NCBI GenBank assembly: GCA_965216905.1
Contig: OZ244213.1
Location: forward strand, 3,038,001 to 3,102,000
Length of the DNA stretch: 64,000 bases
DNA from: G965216905 sp965216905
GTDB lineage: Bacteria; Actinomycetota; Acidimicrobiia; Spongiisociales; ZC4RG35
Reading direction: 5' to 3'
The position numbers and the translations under genes were made by a program. The notes beneath the pieces were generated by a model that was not told the origin of the DNA, searched no databases, and was given only the letters and a program-made list of their open reading frames with translations. Of this stretch, positions 24,579 through 33,039 are shown piece by piece. Position 1 is the stretch's first letter. Each line of letters begins with the position of its first letter.

Positions 24579-25205
24579 CTACGCGCCGGAGTCGGCCTCC
24601 TGGATGAGCCCGTGACGGGTCGCCCAGATGATCGCCTCGGTTCGGTTCCGGACCCCGAGCCGGGTGTAGGTGTCCCGAAGATTTCGGAACATCTCTCGCT
24701 CGGAGTACCCAACCGTCCCCGCCAGATCGGCCACGGTGCCGCCGGCGGCAAGCGTCCGGATCCACTCCGCCTCGTCGGCCGACAGCCAAGATTTGGAATC
24801 CGGAGTCTCCGGTACTCGCGCGGCCATGGCTTGGAGAACGCCCAGCGGGGCGATGCCGTGTCCTTCCAAGGCGGCCCGCAACGTCAAGGAGAGCATCTCC
24901 GCGGAGTGCTCTTCGTGGACGGCAGCGGTGGCACCGGCGCGCATCGCGACTGCAAACGCCTCGACGGTGACCTCTGCCAGCACCGCGACGACCGGGATGA
25001 ACGGATGCTCGTCACGGAACCGTCGCAAGGCTTCGAACCCTGCCGCATCCTGAACGGCCGCGACGATGGCACGACCGTCGCGGCCGGCACGCCAGTTGGC
25101 GAGTCCGGCCATGTCGGTGGTCGAGTACCCGGCATCTTCGAGCATGGCCGACATCCCTCGCCGCCAAGTTCGAGTGTTGCCGACCACCGCGATCCTTCCA
25201 GCCAT
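24579..25205 (-). CDS. LuxR-type regulator with degenerate receiver domain
   Basis: 208 residues from the ATG at 25205 (MAGRIAVVGNTRTWRR). The first 115 residues have the alternating pattern of a response-regulator receiver but lack the acidic pair near the start. At the usual phospho-aspartate place there is only AIVAAVQDAAG. Residues about 140-205 are a LuxR-type helix-turn-helix (GGTVADLAGTVGYSEREMFR, then LGVRNRTEAIIWA). No histidine kinase is adjacent. It is probably an orphan regulator working without phosphorylation, or through another signal. Targets are unknown. Confidence 0.78.
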   Translation of the reverse strand: MAGRIAVVGNTRTWRRGMSAMLEDAGYSTTDMAGLANWRAGRDGRAIVAAVQDAAGFEALRRFRDEHPFIPVVAVLAEVTVEAFAVAMRAGATAAVHEEHSAEMLSLTLRAALEGHGIAPLGVLQAMAARVPETPDSKSWLSADEAEWIRTLAAGGTVADLAGTVGYSEREMFRNLRDTYTRLGVRNRTEAIIWATRHGLIQEADSGA

Positions 25206-25264
25206 GTCCAGGAGCGTACCGGTCCGGTTGCCCCCTGCCCGCCCGGGCACGTCTCCGACGTCGG

Positions 25265-25966
25265 TCAGAGGCCCAGCGTCAATTGGTCGCCGGTCCTGAT
25301 GTAGCGTGGCAGCCCGCTCCACGGCAGGTGATCCATGAAGACCCAGCTCCGACGGTGGACGGCCGAGGGACCCCAGGCTTGCAGTGCCGCTTTGTGCGTC
25401 GGGCAGGGATAGCCCTTGTTCGACTCGAACGCATACGGTGGGTAGTGGGGAGCGGCCGCCCGCATCATTCGGTCGCGGGTCACCTTGGCGAGGATCGAAG
25501 CACTCGCCACCGACAGGGAGGTCCGATCGGCTCCGACGATCCGCTCCGTACTCCCACCACCGACGAAATCCCAATTGCCATCGACCAGCACCGCGTCGAA
25601 CGGAACGCTCAGACCAGCCAGCGCACGGCCGGCTGCCAGACGTTGCGCATCGCTCATACCCAACTCGTCACACTCGTCGTGCGTCGCATGGCCGACGGCC
25701 CAGGCGACGCACCAATCGGCGATCCGATCGAACAACGCTTCCCGTTCGGACTCTGTCAGGAGTTTCGAATCCCGGATCTTGTAGATCCGACGATCCCGGG
25801 GAACGATCGCGGCCCCCACCGTGATCGGTCCGGCCCACGCTCCCCGCCCCACCTCGTCGACCCCGACCACGTGAGCGGCGCCGGATCTCCACCATCGACG
25901 CTCATGCTGCAGTCCGGGCGCACTCCCACGGAGCCCTTTACGAAGGGGGGCGACGGTCCCGGACAT
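25265..25966 (-). CDS. rnhB: Ribonuclease HII
   Basis: Cleaves RNA in RNA-DNA hybrids and removes misincorporated ribonucleotides. About 233 residues from the ATG at 25966; a start at 26005 would add 13 residues. The metal-binding motif is GVDEVGRGAWAGP, followed by IRDSKLL and LVDGNWDF, and the C-terminal KGYPCPTH region is conserved. It is the last gene in a minus-strand run with yqgE upstream. Confidence 0.93.
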   Translation of the reverse strand: MSGTVAPLRKGLRGSAPGLQHERRWWRSGAAHVVGVDEVGRGAWAGPITVGAAIVPRDRRIYKIRDSKLLTESEREALFDRIADWCVAWAVGHATHDECDELGMSDAQRLAAGRALAGLSVPFDAVLVDGNWDFVGGGSTERIVGADRTSLSVASASILAKVTRDRMMRAAAPHYPPYAFESNKGYPCPTHKAALQAWGPSAVHRRSWVFMDHLPWSGLPRYIRTGDQLTLGL

Positions 25967-26050
25967 GGCGGCCACTCTAGAAGCGGGCACGCTCGGATCG
26001 GGCACGCTCGGATGGCTCCCTCGAGCGTTGGCGCGTGGAGCTCTCGGTTC

Positions 26051-26587
26051 TCAGTTGAGGCTGGGATCCGGAGGGTACGTGGCGAGCAGGGCCAACCTGC
26101 CACCTTGACGGCGGAGCACGGTCGGCCAGAGGGTGTCGGGGTGCCGGCTGAACAAGTCGTCCATCTCGGCGTCGATCACGATCCAGGCTTCTTCATCGAG
26201 TTCGGCCTCGAGTTGGCCGACTCCCCAACCGGCGTATCCGGCGAAGACTCGCGCTTCGGCTGCATCCGGCACATTCTCGAAGTCCAGCGGCACGACACCG
26301 GGACCGATCACCTCCGCATCGGCCGCACCCGCCCGTCGGTACCCCGTCGCCGCCTCGGGCTGTACCGGCCCGCCGACGAATACCACCGGTGGCTCGCCGA
26401 CCCGGGCATCGAAGTCCGGCAGGTGAGCTCCGACCGGTTCGAGGGACGGACGATTGATCACGACGCCGAACGCACCCTCATCGTCATGGTCGATGACGAA
26501 CACGACCGTTCGGAAGAAGTTCGGATCGATGAGCATGGTGCTCGCGACCAACAGCTTCCCGGTGGTCGAAGATTGCACAGGACCCAC
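26051..26587 (-). CDS. YqgE/AlgH family (UPF0301) protein
   Basis: 178 residues. The family signature is clear: TTGKLLVASTMLIDPNFFRT, VVFVIDHDDEGAFGVVINRP and VFAGYAGWGVGQLEAEL. Family members are cytoplasmic and implicated in regulation, but the biochemical role is not settled. The gene lies between a lipase-like hydrolase and rnhB on the same strand, with gaps of 33 bp and 84 bp. Confidence 0.9.
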   Translation of the reverse strand: MGPVQSSTTGKLLVASTMLIDPNFFRTVVFVIDHDDEGAFGVVINRPSLEPVGAHLPDFDARVGEPPVVFVGGPVQPEAATGYRRAGAADAEVIGPGVVPLDFENVPDAAEARVFAGYAGWGVGQLEAELDEEAWIVIDAEMDDLFSRHPDTLWPTVLRRQGGRLALLATYPPDPSLN

Positions 26588-26620
26588 GGGTCCAGTTTGG
26601 CATGCCCGCCCAACCTCGTG

Positions 26621-27451
26621 TCAGCGGTCGCCCACTTCCGACTCGATCCAACTGATCACGTCGGCGATGATTTCGGGGCCTTCCGGCTCCATGTGCGGCT
26701 CGTGTCGAAGCCCGACCAGCAGGCGACGTTCGACGGTAGGAAGCGTCCCCAAGACGGCAGTCGAAGCGGGAGGGACGATGGTATCTGCGCCACCGTGGAG
26801 CACCAGGGTCGAGACGGACAGTCTCGCCACGTGATCGGTCACTCGGTCCATGGCGTCGAAGATCTCGAGTCCCAGCCGGGGCGTGCCCTTCGTGTAGACG
26901 AGCGGGTCCGCGAAGTACGCCTCACCGACGGCCGGATCACGCGACAGCTCCGACCCCTTGAGCGCTTGCGGCATCGGGAGGTGTGGTGTCAGGCGGGCGA
27001 AGATCGGCGCCGCCAGCCGCTGCCAAGCCGCACCGCCGGCCAGCGCCGGAGCTCGGAGCACCAGTGCTGCCACGCCGGGTCGATCCGACAGCACGTACTC
27101 GAGAGCGAGCAGGCCCCCCATGGAATGCCCAAACAGTACGAGCGGGCCGGTACCAGCGAAGGCGGAGAGGTTGTCCTCGACCTGATCGAGGTAGTGCGTC
27201 CATGAGTCGATGTGACCTCGACGACCACCACTGGCTCCAAACCCCACGAGATCGAACCCGCGAACGGAGATCCCGGCTGCCGCCATGGCCGCGCCGACCT
27301 CCTCATACCGACCGGAGTGCTCGGCGATTCCGTGGATGAGGAGGCAACGCGCCCACGGGTCGTCGGCCGGCGTCCACGTCCGGACGAGTTCGCCCACACC
27401 GTGACGCGTCTCGGAAGGCTCGGATCGGCTGGCGAACGGGGACGACGTCAT
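26621..27451 (-). CDS. Alpha/beta hydrolase, monoacylglycerol-lipase-like
   Basis: 276 residues from the ATG at 27451. The oxyanion motif LLIHGIAEHSGRYEEV and the nucleophile elbow FGHSMGGLLALEY are typical of monoacylglycerol lipases and lysophospholipases. The catalytic acid is in LHGGADTIVPP and the histidine in LRHEPHMEPE. No signal peptide is seen. It lies 10 bp downstream of gcvT and probably shares its transcript. The true substrate may be a lipid ester. Confidence 0.85.
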   Translation of the reverse strand: MTSSPFASRSEPSETRHGVGELVRTWTPADDPWARCLLIHGIAEHSGRYEEVGAAMAAAGISVRGFDLVGFGASGGRRGHIDSWTHYLDQVEDNLSAFAGTGPLVLFGHSMGGLLALEYVLSDRPGVAALVLRAPALAGGAAWQRLAAPIFARLTPHLPMPQALKGSELSRDPAVGEAYFADPLVYTKGTPRLGLEIFDAMDRVTDHVARLSVSTLVLHGGADTIVPPASTAVLGTLPTVERRLLVGLRHEPHMEPEGPEIIADVISWIESEVGDR

Positions 27452-27461
27452 GGGTAGCAGG

Positions 27462-28493
27462 TCACTTCTCGAGGAACGGCGGGTCGACGCGTTCGGCCGG
27501 ATGCCAGGTCCCCCTGATGTGCACCTCGAGATCGCCGGCCGACGGCGGGGACAAGTAGCCCATCCCGATCCCGTGCTGCAATGTCGGACTGAAGTTTCCG
27601 CTCGTGACCGTCCCCTCACCGTTCTCCGCTCGAATCGGGTAGCCATGACGGGGAATCAGTCGCCCTTCGGTTCGAAAGGCCACCAGCGACTTGGAGAGCT
27701 CGCCGTGGCGCTGGCCGTGGAGAGCCTCGCGCCCGGTGAACACGTGATCCCAGTGAACGGCAAAGTCCAATCCGGCCTCGAGCGGTGTCGTGTCTTCGTC
27801 CAGGTCTTGACCCCACAACGGCAGACCCGCCTCCAGCCGGAGTGTGTCACGGGCACCGAGTCCACACGGGGTGGCGCCTGCCTCGACGAGTGCATCGAGC
27901 AGCGCCGGAGCGGTCTCGTTGGAGACCACGAGTTCGCCGCCACGCTCGCCGGTGTATCCGGTGCCGGCCATCCAGACCGTGGCACCATCGAACTCCGCGG
28001 AGGCCGTCCGAAATCGGCGAGGGGCGACTCCCAGCACGGCCTCGATGATCTGGGGGGCCTGCGGGCCCTGGACGGCCAGCATTGCCGTGGACGGCCTGAG
28101 GTCCTCGGGCAGGCCGCCCGCGTCCACGAGGATGTCGGCCACCCGATCGGAATTGGCGGCGTTCGGCAGCATCCAGAGATGGTCGTCGTCCCACTTCCAC
28201 ACGATGAGGTCGTCGATGATTCCGCCCCGATCGTTCAATGTCATCCCGTAACGGGTCCGACCGGGCCCGAGGCCGACGACGTCGTTGGTGAACATCCGCT
28301 CCACTGCGCCGACCGAACCGTCTCTACCGAGGTCGAGGCGTCCCAGGTGGCTCACGTCGAAGACACCGCAGTGGTCACGCACCGCTTGGTGTTCGACGAG
28401 GACCGAGTCGTACTGGACGGGCATCTCCCATCCACCGAAGTCGACGAATCGTGCGCCGAGCCGCTCGTTCGTGTCGTGGAGTGGTGATCTCAT
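27462..28493 (-). CDS. gcvT: Aminomethyltransferase, glycine cleavage T protein
   Basis: Transfers the methylene group from the aminomethyl-lipoyl H protein to tetrahydrofolate and releases ammonia. 343 residues. The N-terminus shows the family start SPLHDTNERLGARFVDFGGWEMPVQY, the middle region has VFDVSHLGRLDL and GYTGERGGEL, and a full C-terminal beta-barrel follows. The start ATG overlaps the stop of the upstream nuclease-like gene (ATGA). gcvH is at 34234; no gcvP is in the window. Confidence 0.92.
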   Translation of the reverse strand: MRSPLHDTNERLGARFVDFGGWEMPVQYDSVLVEHQAVRDHCGVFDVSHLGRLDLGRDGSVGAVERMFTNDVVGLGPGRTRYGMTLNDRGGIIDDLIVWKWDDDHLWMLPNAANSDRVADILVDAGGLPEDLRPSTAMLAVQGPQAPQIIEAVLGVAPRRFRTASAEFDGATVWMAGTGYTGERGGELVVSNETAPALLDALVEAGATPCGLGARDTLRLEAGLPLWGQDLDEDTTPLEAGLDFAVHWDHVFTGREALHGQRHGELSKSLVAFRTEGRLIPRHGYPIRAENGEGTVTSGNFSPTLQHGIGMGYLSPPSAGDLEVHIRGTWHPAERVDPPFLEK

Positions 28494-28936
28494 GCTGAAC
28501 CGCTTGCGGACACGCCACGTGCATCGAGACGGACGACCTGGGGCGGCCCGGGAATACGGGTCGGTGTCACCCCGGACTCGAGGTGATCGGGTTCTTCCAG
28601 CCCGTACTTGATCACGAGATGCAGGTAGTCACGCTGATAGAGGATCTTGCAGACGACATCCGGGTACAGGGCCCGGAGCCGGCGAACTTTGGCGTTCTTC
28701 TTGGTGACGAGTTTCTGACTCATGGTGGTGATCTCGATGTACAGGTCCTCGTCTGGCAGGTAGAAGTCGGGAGTGAAGAACTGGGTGGGCTCGCCGGACT
28801 TCGCCCACCCGATCGGGAACGACGTCGGCTCGTATGCCCAGGGGATCTGGTAGAAGTCGAGCAGGAGCGCGAACTGGCGCTCGCTGTTGTGTGCGAAGCT
28901 GCTTTCAGCCGCCGTGCGCACGGCAGCGTCTGACAC
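28490..28936 (-). CDS. PD-(D/E)XK-like small nuclease-fold protein
   Basis: 148 residues. The core TPDFYLPDEDLYIEITTMSQK fits the D-X(n)-E-X-K-type active site of the restriction-endonuclease fold (PDF... then YIEI), but the last lysine is not clearly placed. The C-terminal region has VCKILYQRDYLHLVIKYGL. It is translationally coupled to gcvT. I know no proven function; solitary proteins of this fold may act in DNA repair or be inactive. Confidence 0.6.
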   Translation of the reverse strand: MSDAAVRTAAESSFAHNSERQFALLLDFYQIPWAYEPTSFPIGWAKSGEPTQFFTPDFYLPDEDLYIEITTMSQKLVTKKNAKVRRLRALYPDVVCKILYQRDYLHLVIKYGLEEPDHLESGVTPTRIPGPPQVVRLDARGVSASGSA

Positions 28937-28959
28937 GTCGACAGGAACCGGTTCTGGGA

Positions 28960-29451
28960 TCAGGTCGCCTCCACCACTGCGAGATGGCCGTCCGACGCCG
29001 ATCCGTCGACGGCGACACCCGGCCCTTCGGGGAACAACTGGTGGAGATCACCTTCGAGTTCGGCCTGGACCGGGCCCAGGGCAATACCGAACACGCCCTG
29101 GCCGCGTCGAAACACGTCGACGACCTCGTCCGGCGAGTGAGCTGCATAGATCGTCTGGCCGTCACTGAGCAGCGTCACATCTTCCAAGGGTCGTTCGCTC
29201 TCGAGTTGCTGGCGAAGGATCTCGATCGCCGAGCGGATCTTCTTGAGGCTCATGCCTGCGTCGAGCAGCCGTTTGATGACCTTGAGTTGGACGATGTCCG
29301 AGAAGCTGTAGAGACGTTGTGAACCCGAGCCGCGGGCCATCTGCAGGCTCGGACGGAGAAGATCGGTACGCGCCCAGTAGTCGAGCTGTCGATACGTGAT
29401 GTCGACGAGACCACACACCTGCGGGGCTCGGTATCCGTTCATCTCCATCAT
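28960..29451 (-). CDS. MerR-family regulator (Rv1830-type)
   Basis: 163 residues. I chose the ATG at 29451 because GGAGGTGG lies seven bases upstream; the frame opens to 29520. The DNA-binding part is YRAPQVCGLVDITYRQLDYW, then a wing and the helix SDIVQLKVIKRLLDAGMSLK. The C-terminal part has no cysteine cluster for metal binding. It belongs to the second MerR gene of the conserved garA/ftsR cluster. It probably recognises the palindrome in its own upstream region. Confidence 0.88.
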   Translation of the reverse strand: MMEMNGYRAPQVCGLVDITYRQLDYWARTDLLRPSLQMARGSGSQRLYSFSDIVQLKVIKRLLDAGMSLKKIRSAIEILRQQLESERPLEDVTLLSDGQTIYAAHSPDEVVDVFRRGQGVFGIALGPVQAELEGDLHQLFPEGPGVAVDGSASDGHLAVVEAT

Positions 29452-29509
29452 GGCTGCCACCTCCGGCATCACTCGAGCGTTGCACCCGGAACCATCACTG
29501 GCACCGTCA

Positions 29510-29548
29510 CCTGGCATCATCGCCTGGCATCATCGCCTGGCGTCATCG
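29510..29548. repeat. Three tandem 13-bp repeats
   Basis: CCTGGCATCATCG occurs at 29510-29522 and 29523-29535, then with one change at 29536-29548. It lies upstream of the preferred merR start. Confidence 0.85.
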
Positions 29549-29610
29549 ATCGGGAACCCAGGCCTGGCCCCACCCGACCTGACATCCCGACACCGCAACC
29601 GGCGGAGTGC

Positions 29611-29626
29611 ATTACATCATCGTAAT
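29611..29626. promoter_or_regulatory. Candidate MerR operator ATTAC-N6-GTAAT
   Basis: Perfect 5-bp inverted repeat ATTAC and GTAAT separated by six bases, in an AT-richer stretch of the 289-bp gap between merR and the channel gene. Two TGTGGA elements that resemble DnaA boxes are at 29677-29685 and 29689-29697. The rest of the gap holds no gene. Confidence 0.45.
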
Positions 29627-29740
29627 TCCAGCGCACCGGAAGCTACAGCTTTCTCAACACCGTTGTCAACAACCCCTGTGGAAAACCCTGTGGAGAGGGG
29701 CGAACGTCGCCGGGAGGCAACCAGCCCGGTGACCGGAGCC

Positions 29741-30733
29741 TCAGTGACCGAGCAGCCTGGCGGCCGCCTCGACCTGATCCTGGGATCCGACGACGATCAT
29801 CACCGAATCGCCCTCGATAACGCTGTCGGGACTCGGAGTCGTCAGCAGGTTTCGTGATCGGTCTTCGAGTGCGATGACCATGGCTCCGCTCCGCTCACGA
29901 ATACCGGCGTCTCGAAGGGACTTCCCCACGATGGGGCTGCCGCCCGATACCCGGATCTCCTCGACGGCGAACTCGATTGCACGGCCACCGACGACGATGT
30001 CGAACACGTCGGTGAGACTCTGTTCGACGGCCATCGCCGCCAGACGCTCGCTCCCCACGCGTTGCGGCGCGACGACCCGATCGGCGCCGGCCAGGCGGAG
30101 CTTGTCCTCCGACTCCTCCTCGCTCGCTCGAGAGACGATGTGGAGGTCCGGAGCCAGGGAACGGGCCGAGAGGACGATGACGAGGTTGTCGGGATCGGAG
30201 GTCACGCAAGCGACCAATGCTCTCGCCCGCAAGATGCCGGCCGCCAGGAGGACGTCGTTGTGGGTGGCATCACCTTCGATGACGCTGACCCCGTCACGGC
30301 GCGCATGTTCGGCGGCAGAAGGATCGAACTCGACTGCGGCGACCGGGACCCCACGCGCCTCGAGCGCCCGCAACGTGCCGAGCCCGACACGCCCAAGCCC
30401 GCAGATGATGACATGTCGGTCCAACTGGTCGACCATGCGGCGCGCCCTCCAGAGCCTGCGTTGCTCACCGAATACGAATGCTTGCTCGATTGCGGCACCG
30501 GCAGTGTAAAAGGCCAGCCCGACCCCCACCGCCATGACCGCCAGTGTCAGAGCTCGGCCGGCGTCCGACAGTGGGAACACCTCGCCGAATCCGATGGTCG
30601 TCACCGTGATCGCCACCATGTAGAGGGCGTCGAAGACGGATGCTTCCTCGATGACCATGTATCCAACGGTTCCGAGCGCGCCCAACAACACCAGGCCGAC
30701 CGCTCCCGCCACGAGGCGGGTCCGCGGACTCAT
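29741..30733 (-). CDS. Potassium channel with TrkA-N/TrkA-C regulator domains
   Basis: 330 residues. Two membrane helices (about 5-28 and 60-90) flank the pore with the filter TTIGFGE. A Rossmann TrkA-N (RCK) domain follows from VIICGLGRVGLGTLRAL at about 108, and the C-terminal TrkA-C domain covers about 240-330. It is a two-helix K+ channel gated by cytoplasmic ligand or nucleotide. Its start overlaps the stop of the bifunctional nuclease gene by four bases. Confidence 0.9.
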   Translation of the reverse strand: MSPRTRLVAGAVGLVLLGALGTVGYMVIEEASVFDALYMVAITVTTIGFGEVFPLSDAGRALTLAVMAVGVGLAFYTAGAAIEQAFVFGEQRRLWRARRMVDQLDRHVIICGLGRVGLGTLRALEARGVPVAAVEFDPSAAEHARRDGVSVIEGDATHNDVLLAAGILRARALVACVTSDPDNLVIVLSARSLAPDLHIVSRASEEESEDKLRLAGADRVVAPQRVGSERLAAMAVEQSLTDVFDIVVGGRAIEFAVEEIRVSGGSPIVGKSLRDAGIRERSGAMVIALEDRSRNLLTTPSPDSVIEGDSVMIVVGSQDQVEAAARLLGH

Positions 30734-31248
30734 TCGGAATCGAGTTCGGGGTCGTCTCCCATGAAGTCCTCGACCGTGATGTCCTCGAGCATCGCCCGGA
30801 ACTGGGCGATCTCGTCTTCGGTCGGCTCGGTGGACTCGTCTTCGATTTCGATTCCGACCGCGTCCAGGATCGCCCGGTCCGCGAACACGGGCGCACCAGT
30901 CCTCACCGCCAGCGCGATTGCGTCCGAGGGTCGAGAAGACACCACGACCTCCGACCCCTGCGACTCCAGCACCAAGTCCGCGTAGTACACGTTGTTCCGC
31001 AGATCGGTGACAACCACCCGATTCACCGTCACGTCCAGGGACCCGACGACGTCACGCAGCAGGTCATGGGTCATGGGGCGGGCCGGCGTGATGCCGTCCA
31101 GGGCGGATGAGATCGCCATTGCTTCGACGGCGCCGACCCAGATGGGGAGGAACCTGGTTCCTGCCTGCTCACGGAGCAGGACGATCGGAGTATTCGACGG
31201 GAGTTCCACCCTGACTCCGGTGACGGTCATCGGAATGCCCGAGTCCAT
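30730..31248 (-). CDS. Bifunctional nuclease family protein (DUF151)
   Basis: 172 residues from the ATG at 31248 (MDSGIPMTVTGVRVELPSN). The core shows LPIWVGAVEAMAISSALDG and SRPSDAIALAVRTGAPVFA, both strong DUF151 signatures. The acidic C-terminus contains UVR-like residues. Homologues in plants and mycobacteria (Rv1829) cleave RNA and DNA. Here it sits in the same conserved cluster as garA and ftsR. Coupled to the channel gene by ATGA. Confidence 0.9.
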   Translation of the reverse strand: MDSGIPMTVTGVRVELPSNTPIVLLREQAGTRFLPIWVGAVEAMAISSALDGITPARPMTHDLLRDVVGSLDVTVNRVVVTDLRNNVYYADLVLESQGSEVVVSSRPSDAIALAVRTGAPVFADRAILDAVGIEIEDESTEPTEDEIAQFRAMLEDITVEDFMGDDPELDSE

Positions 31249-31294
31249 GCAATGAAGATTAGGCGTCCCGGCGCCACAGGCGAGTATGGACGGG

Positions 31295-31891
31295 TCAAGG
31301 TCGGTTCCGGGAGTATGCGAGTCGGCCCAGAACGCTCGGATCGGATTGGAATCGGTCCATGTCCAGCACTGCCCAGATCGATCGGAGGTTCCGGTACTTC
31401 CCCTCATGGTCGAGACCGAATCCGAGCAGATACTCGTCGCCGACCTCGAAGCCCCGGTAGTCCAGTTCGACCTCCACCAGCCGGCGACTCGTCTTGTCGA
31501 GCAGCGTCGCCGTGGCGAGCGAGGCCGGTTCGCGATGCTGGATGAGGCGTTGAAGCACCATCAAGGAGAGGCCGGTGTCGACGATGTCTTCGATGAGGAT
31601 CACGTCGCGGCCCGAGAGCGGCGTGGCCACGTCGGTTGCGATACGGATGCGACCGCCCTCGCCGAATCTGTTGAGCATGAGGAAGTCGATCTCGATCTCG
31701 ATGTCGATGTTCTTCACCAACTCGGCGACGAACCACAGCGCACCGGTCATGACGGTCACGAGTACCGGGCGCCGACCCTGGTAGTCGACCGAGATGGCCT
31801 GCCCGAGCTCGCGGATACGCGAGGTGATCGCCGCATCGGTGATCACCTCCGCCACAACCCGGTCTGCATCGACCTCGTGCATCTCGCTCAT
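31295..31891 (-). CDS. hpt: Hypoxanthine phosphoribosyltransferase
   Basis: Salvages hypoxanthine and guanine with PRPP. 198 residues from the ATG at 31891 (MSEMHEVDADRVV); the PRPP motif is LIEDIVDTGLSL and the hood region shows LDYRGFEVGDEYLLGFGLD. The start overlaps the dacB stop by four bases. In the reference mycobacterial cluster hpt is elsewhere, so its place here is a local rearrangement. Confidence 0.93.
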   Translation of the reverse strand: MSEMHEVDADRVVAEVITDAAITSRIRELGQAISVDYQGRRPVLVTVMTGALWFVAELVKNIDIEIEIDFLMLNRFGEGGRIRIATDVATPLSGRDVILIEDIVDTGLSLMVLQRLIQHREPASLATATLLDKTSRRLVEVELDYRGFEVGDEYLLGFGLDHEGKYRNLRSIWAVLDMDRFQSDPSVLGRLAYSRNRP

Positions 31892-33039
31892 GGGCCCTGC
31901 CCCACCAACCATCCGAGTGCGTCGGCCAGGTCGGGCAGCGGCGGGGTGTCGGTCTCGAGAGCGATTTCGATTCGATGGTCTCCGACACCGACCGTTGGGA
32001 CCCCGTCGACGACCGATATCTCCGGGGTCAGCAGTCCGGCCGCGGCGAGATGGACGAACGCCTCTGCCCCGGCCGTCGCGGTGAGCGGGTAGACGGCATC
32101 GCCCGACCGCCCGACGCCGTACTGGGTGCCTTCCACGATCAGCGGAACGACACCGTACTCCTCGAATCCATAGTCGAGGAGCCGGCGCGTGTCTTCGAAA
32201 TGGGCGTTCTCGCCCTCCGACCCCATGACCACCGAGTACAGCGTCCGACCGTCACGCCGGGCTGCGGCCACCAGCACGAGACCGGCATCGAACGTGAAAC
32301 CCGTCTTCACGCCGATGGTCCCCTCGTACGTGTTCAACAACGTGTTGGTTGCCCAGGCCTGGCGGGCGGTTCCGTCGGGGGCATCCGGGAATCGATAGCT
32401 CCGGGCCCAGGCGGCGGCAGCAAAGACGGGATCGTCCATCGCTACCAGTGCCATGGTGAGGAGATCGCGGGCGCTCGAATAATGCTCGGGTTCGTCGAGC
32501 CCGTGCGGATTGACGAAATGGGTGTTCTCCAGACCCATGTCGGTCGCTCGTGCGTTCATCCGGCCGGCGAATGCATCGACCGAGCCCGCCACGGCCTCGG
32601 CGACCGCCATCGCCGCGTCGTTTCCGGAGCGGATCACCATTGCCTTGACCAGCCCATCCAGCGGAATCTGCTCCCCTGCCTCCAGACCGATCTCCGCCTC
32701 CCCGATGTCCGCCGCCGACTGAGACACGGTGACGGTTCGGTCGGGCTCGCCGGCCTCCAACGCGACCAACGCCGTCATGATCTTGGTGGTCGAGGCCATC
32801 GCCCGACGGGCATCCGGCGCTTCGGCACCCAACTCCAGGTCGTAGGTTGCGTCGTAGAGGATCCAGCTCTGGGCGGTCACCGCCGGTGGAGGAACCACTG
32901 CGACGCCCTCGATCGGCACCGGTCGGTCGGGTGGAGTCGCGGCGGCCGCAACGGGCGACATCAGGATCGCGAGAACGACCATCGCAGTCATCACGGCACG
33001 GTGCGGCAGGACATCGACCGGACGGGTTGACGGACGCAT
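31888..33039 (-). CDS. D-alanyl-D-alanine carboxypeptidase (penicillin-binding protein, S11)
   Basis: Trims the terminal D-Ala of peptidoglycan stem peptides. 383 residues from the ATG at 33039. A signal sequence or anchor covers about 15-34 (AVMTAMVVLAILMSPVAAAA). The three catalytic motifs are present: SXXK as STTK, SXN as SGN, and KTG in VKTGFTFDAG. The C-terminal 100 residues are a beta domain. The start overlaps the ftsR stop by one base (TGATG). Confidence 0.93.
   Translation of the reverse strand: MRPSTRPVDVLPHRAVMTAMVVLAILMSPVAAAATPPDRPVPIEGVAVVPPPAVTAQSWILYDATYDLELGAEAPDARRAMASTTKIMTALVALEAGEPDRTVTVSQSAADIGEAEIGLEAGEQIPLDGLVKAMVIRSGNDAAMAVAEAVAGSVDAFAGRMNARATDMGLENTHFVNPHGLDEPEHYSSARDLLTMALVAMDDPVFAAAAWARSYRFPDAPDGTARQAWATNTLLNTYEGTIGVKTGFTFDAGLVLVAAARRDGRTLYSVVMGSEGENAHFEDTRRLLDYGFEEYGVVPLIVEGTQYGVGRSGDAVYPLTATAGAEAFVHLAAAGLLTPEISVVDGVPTVGVGDHRIEIALETDTPPLPDLADALGWLVGQGP

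Noticed and set aside
28494..28936. Glycine riboswitch upstream of gcvT
   Set aside because: The gene is preceded by a coupled coding gene with no room for an untranslated aptamer.
29510..29548. Three 13-bp repeats as a CRISPR array
   Set aside because: Repeats are directly adjacent with no spacers and are too short; no cas gene is present.
29677..29697. DnaA-box-like TGTGGA pair as a replication origin
   Set aside because: Only two imperfect boxes, no dnaA or dnaN gene and no AT-rich unwinding region. Kept only as a regulatory observation.
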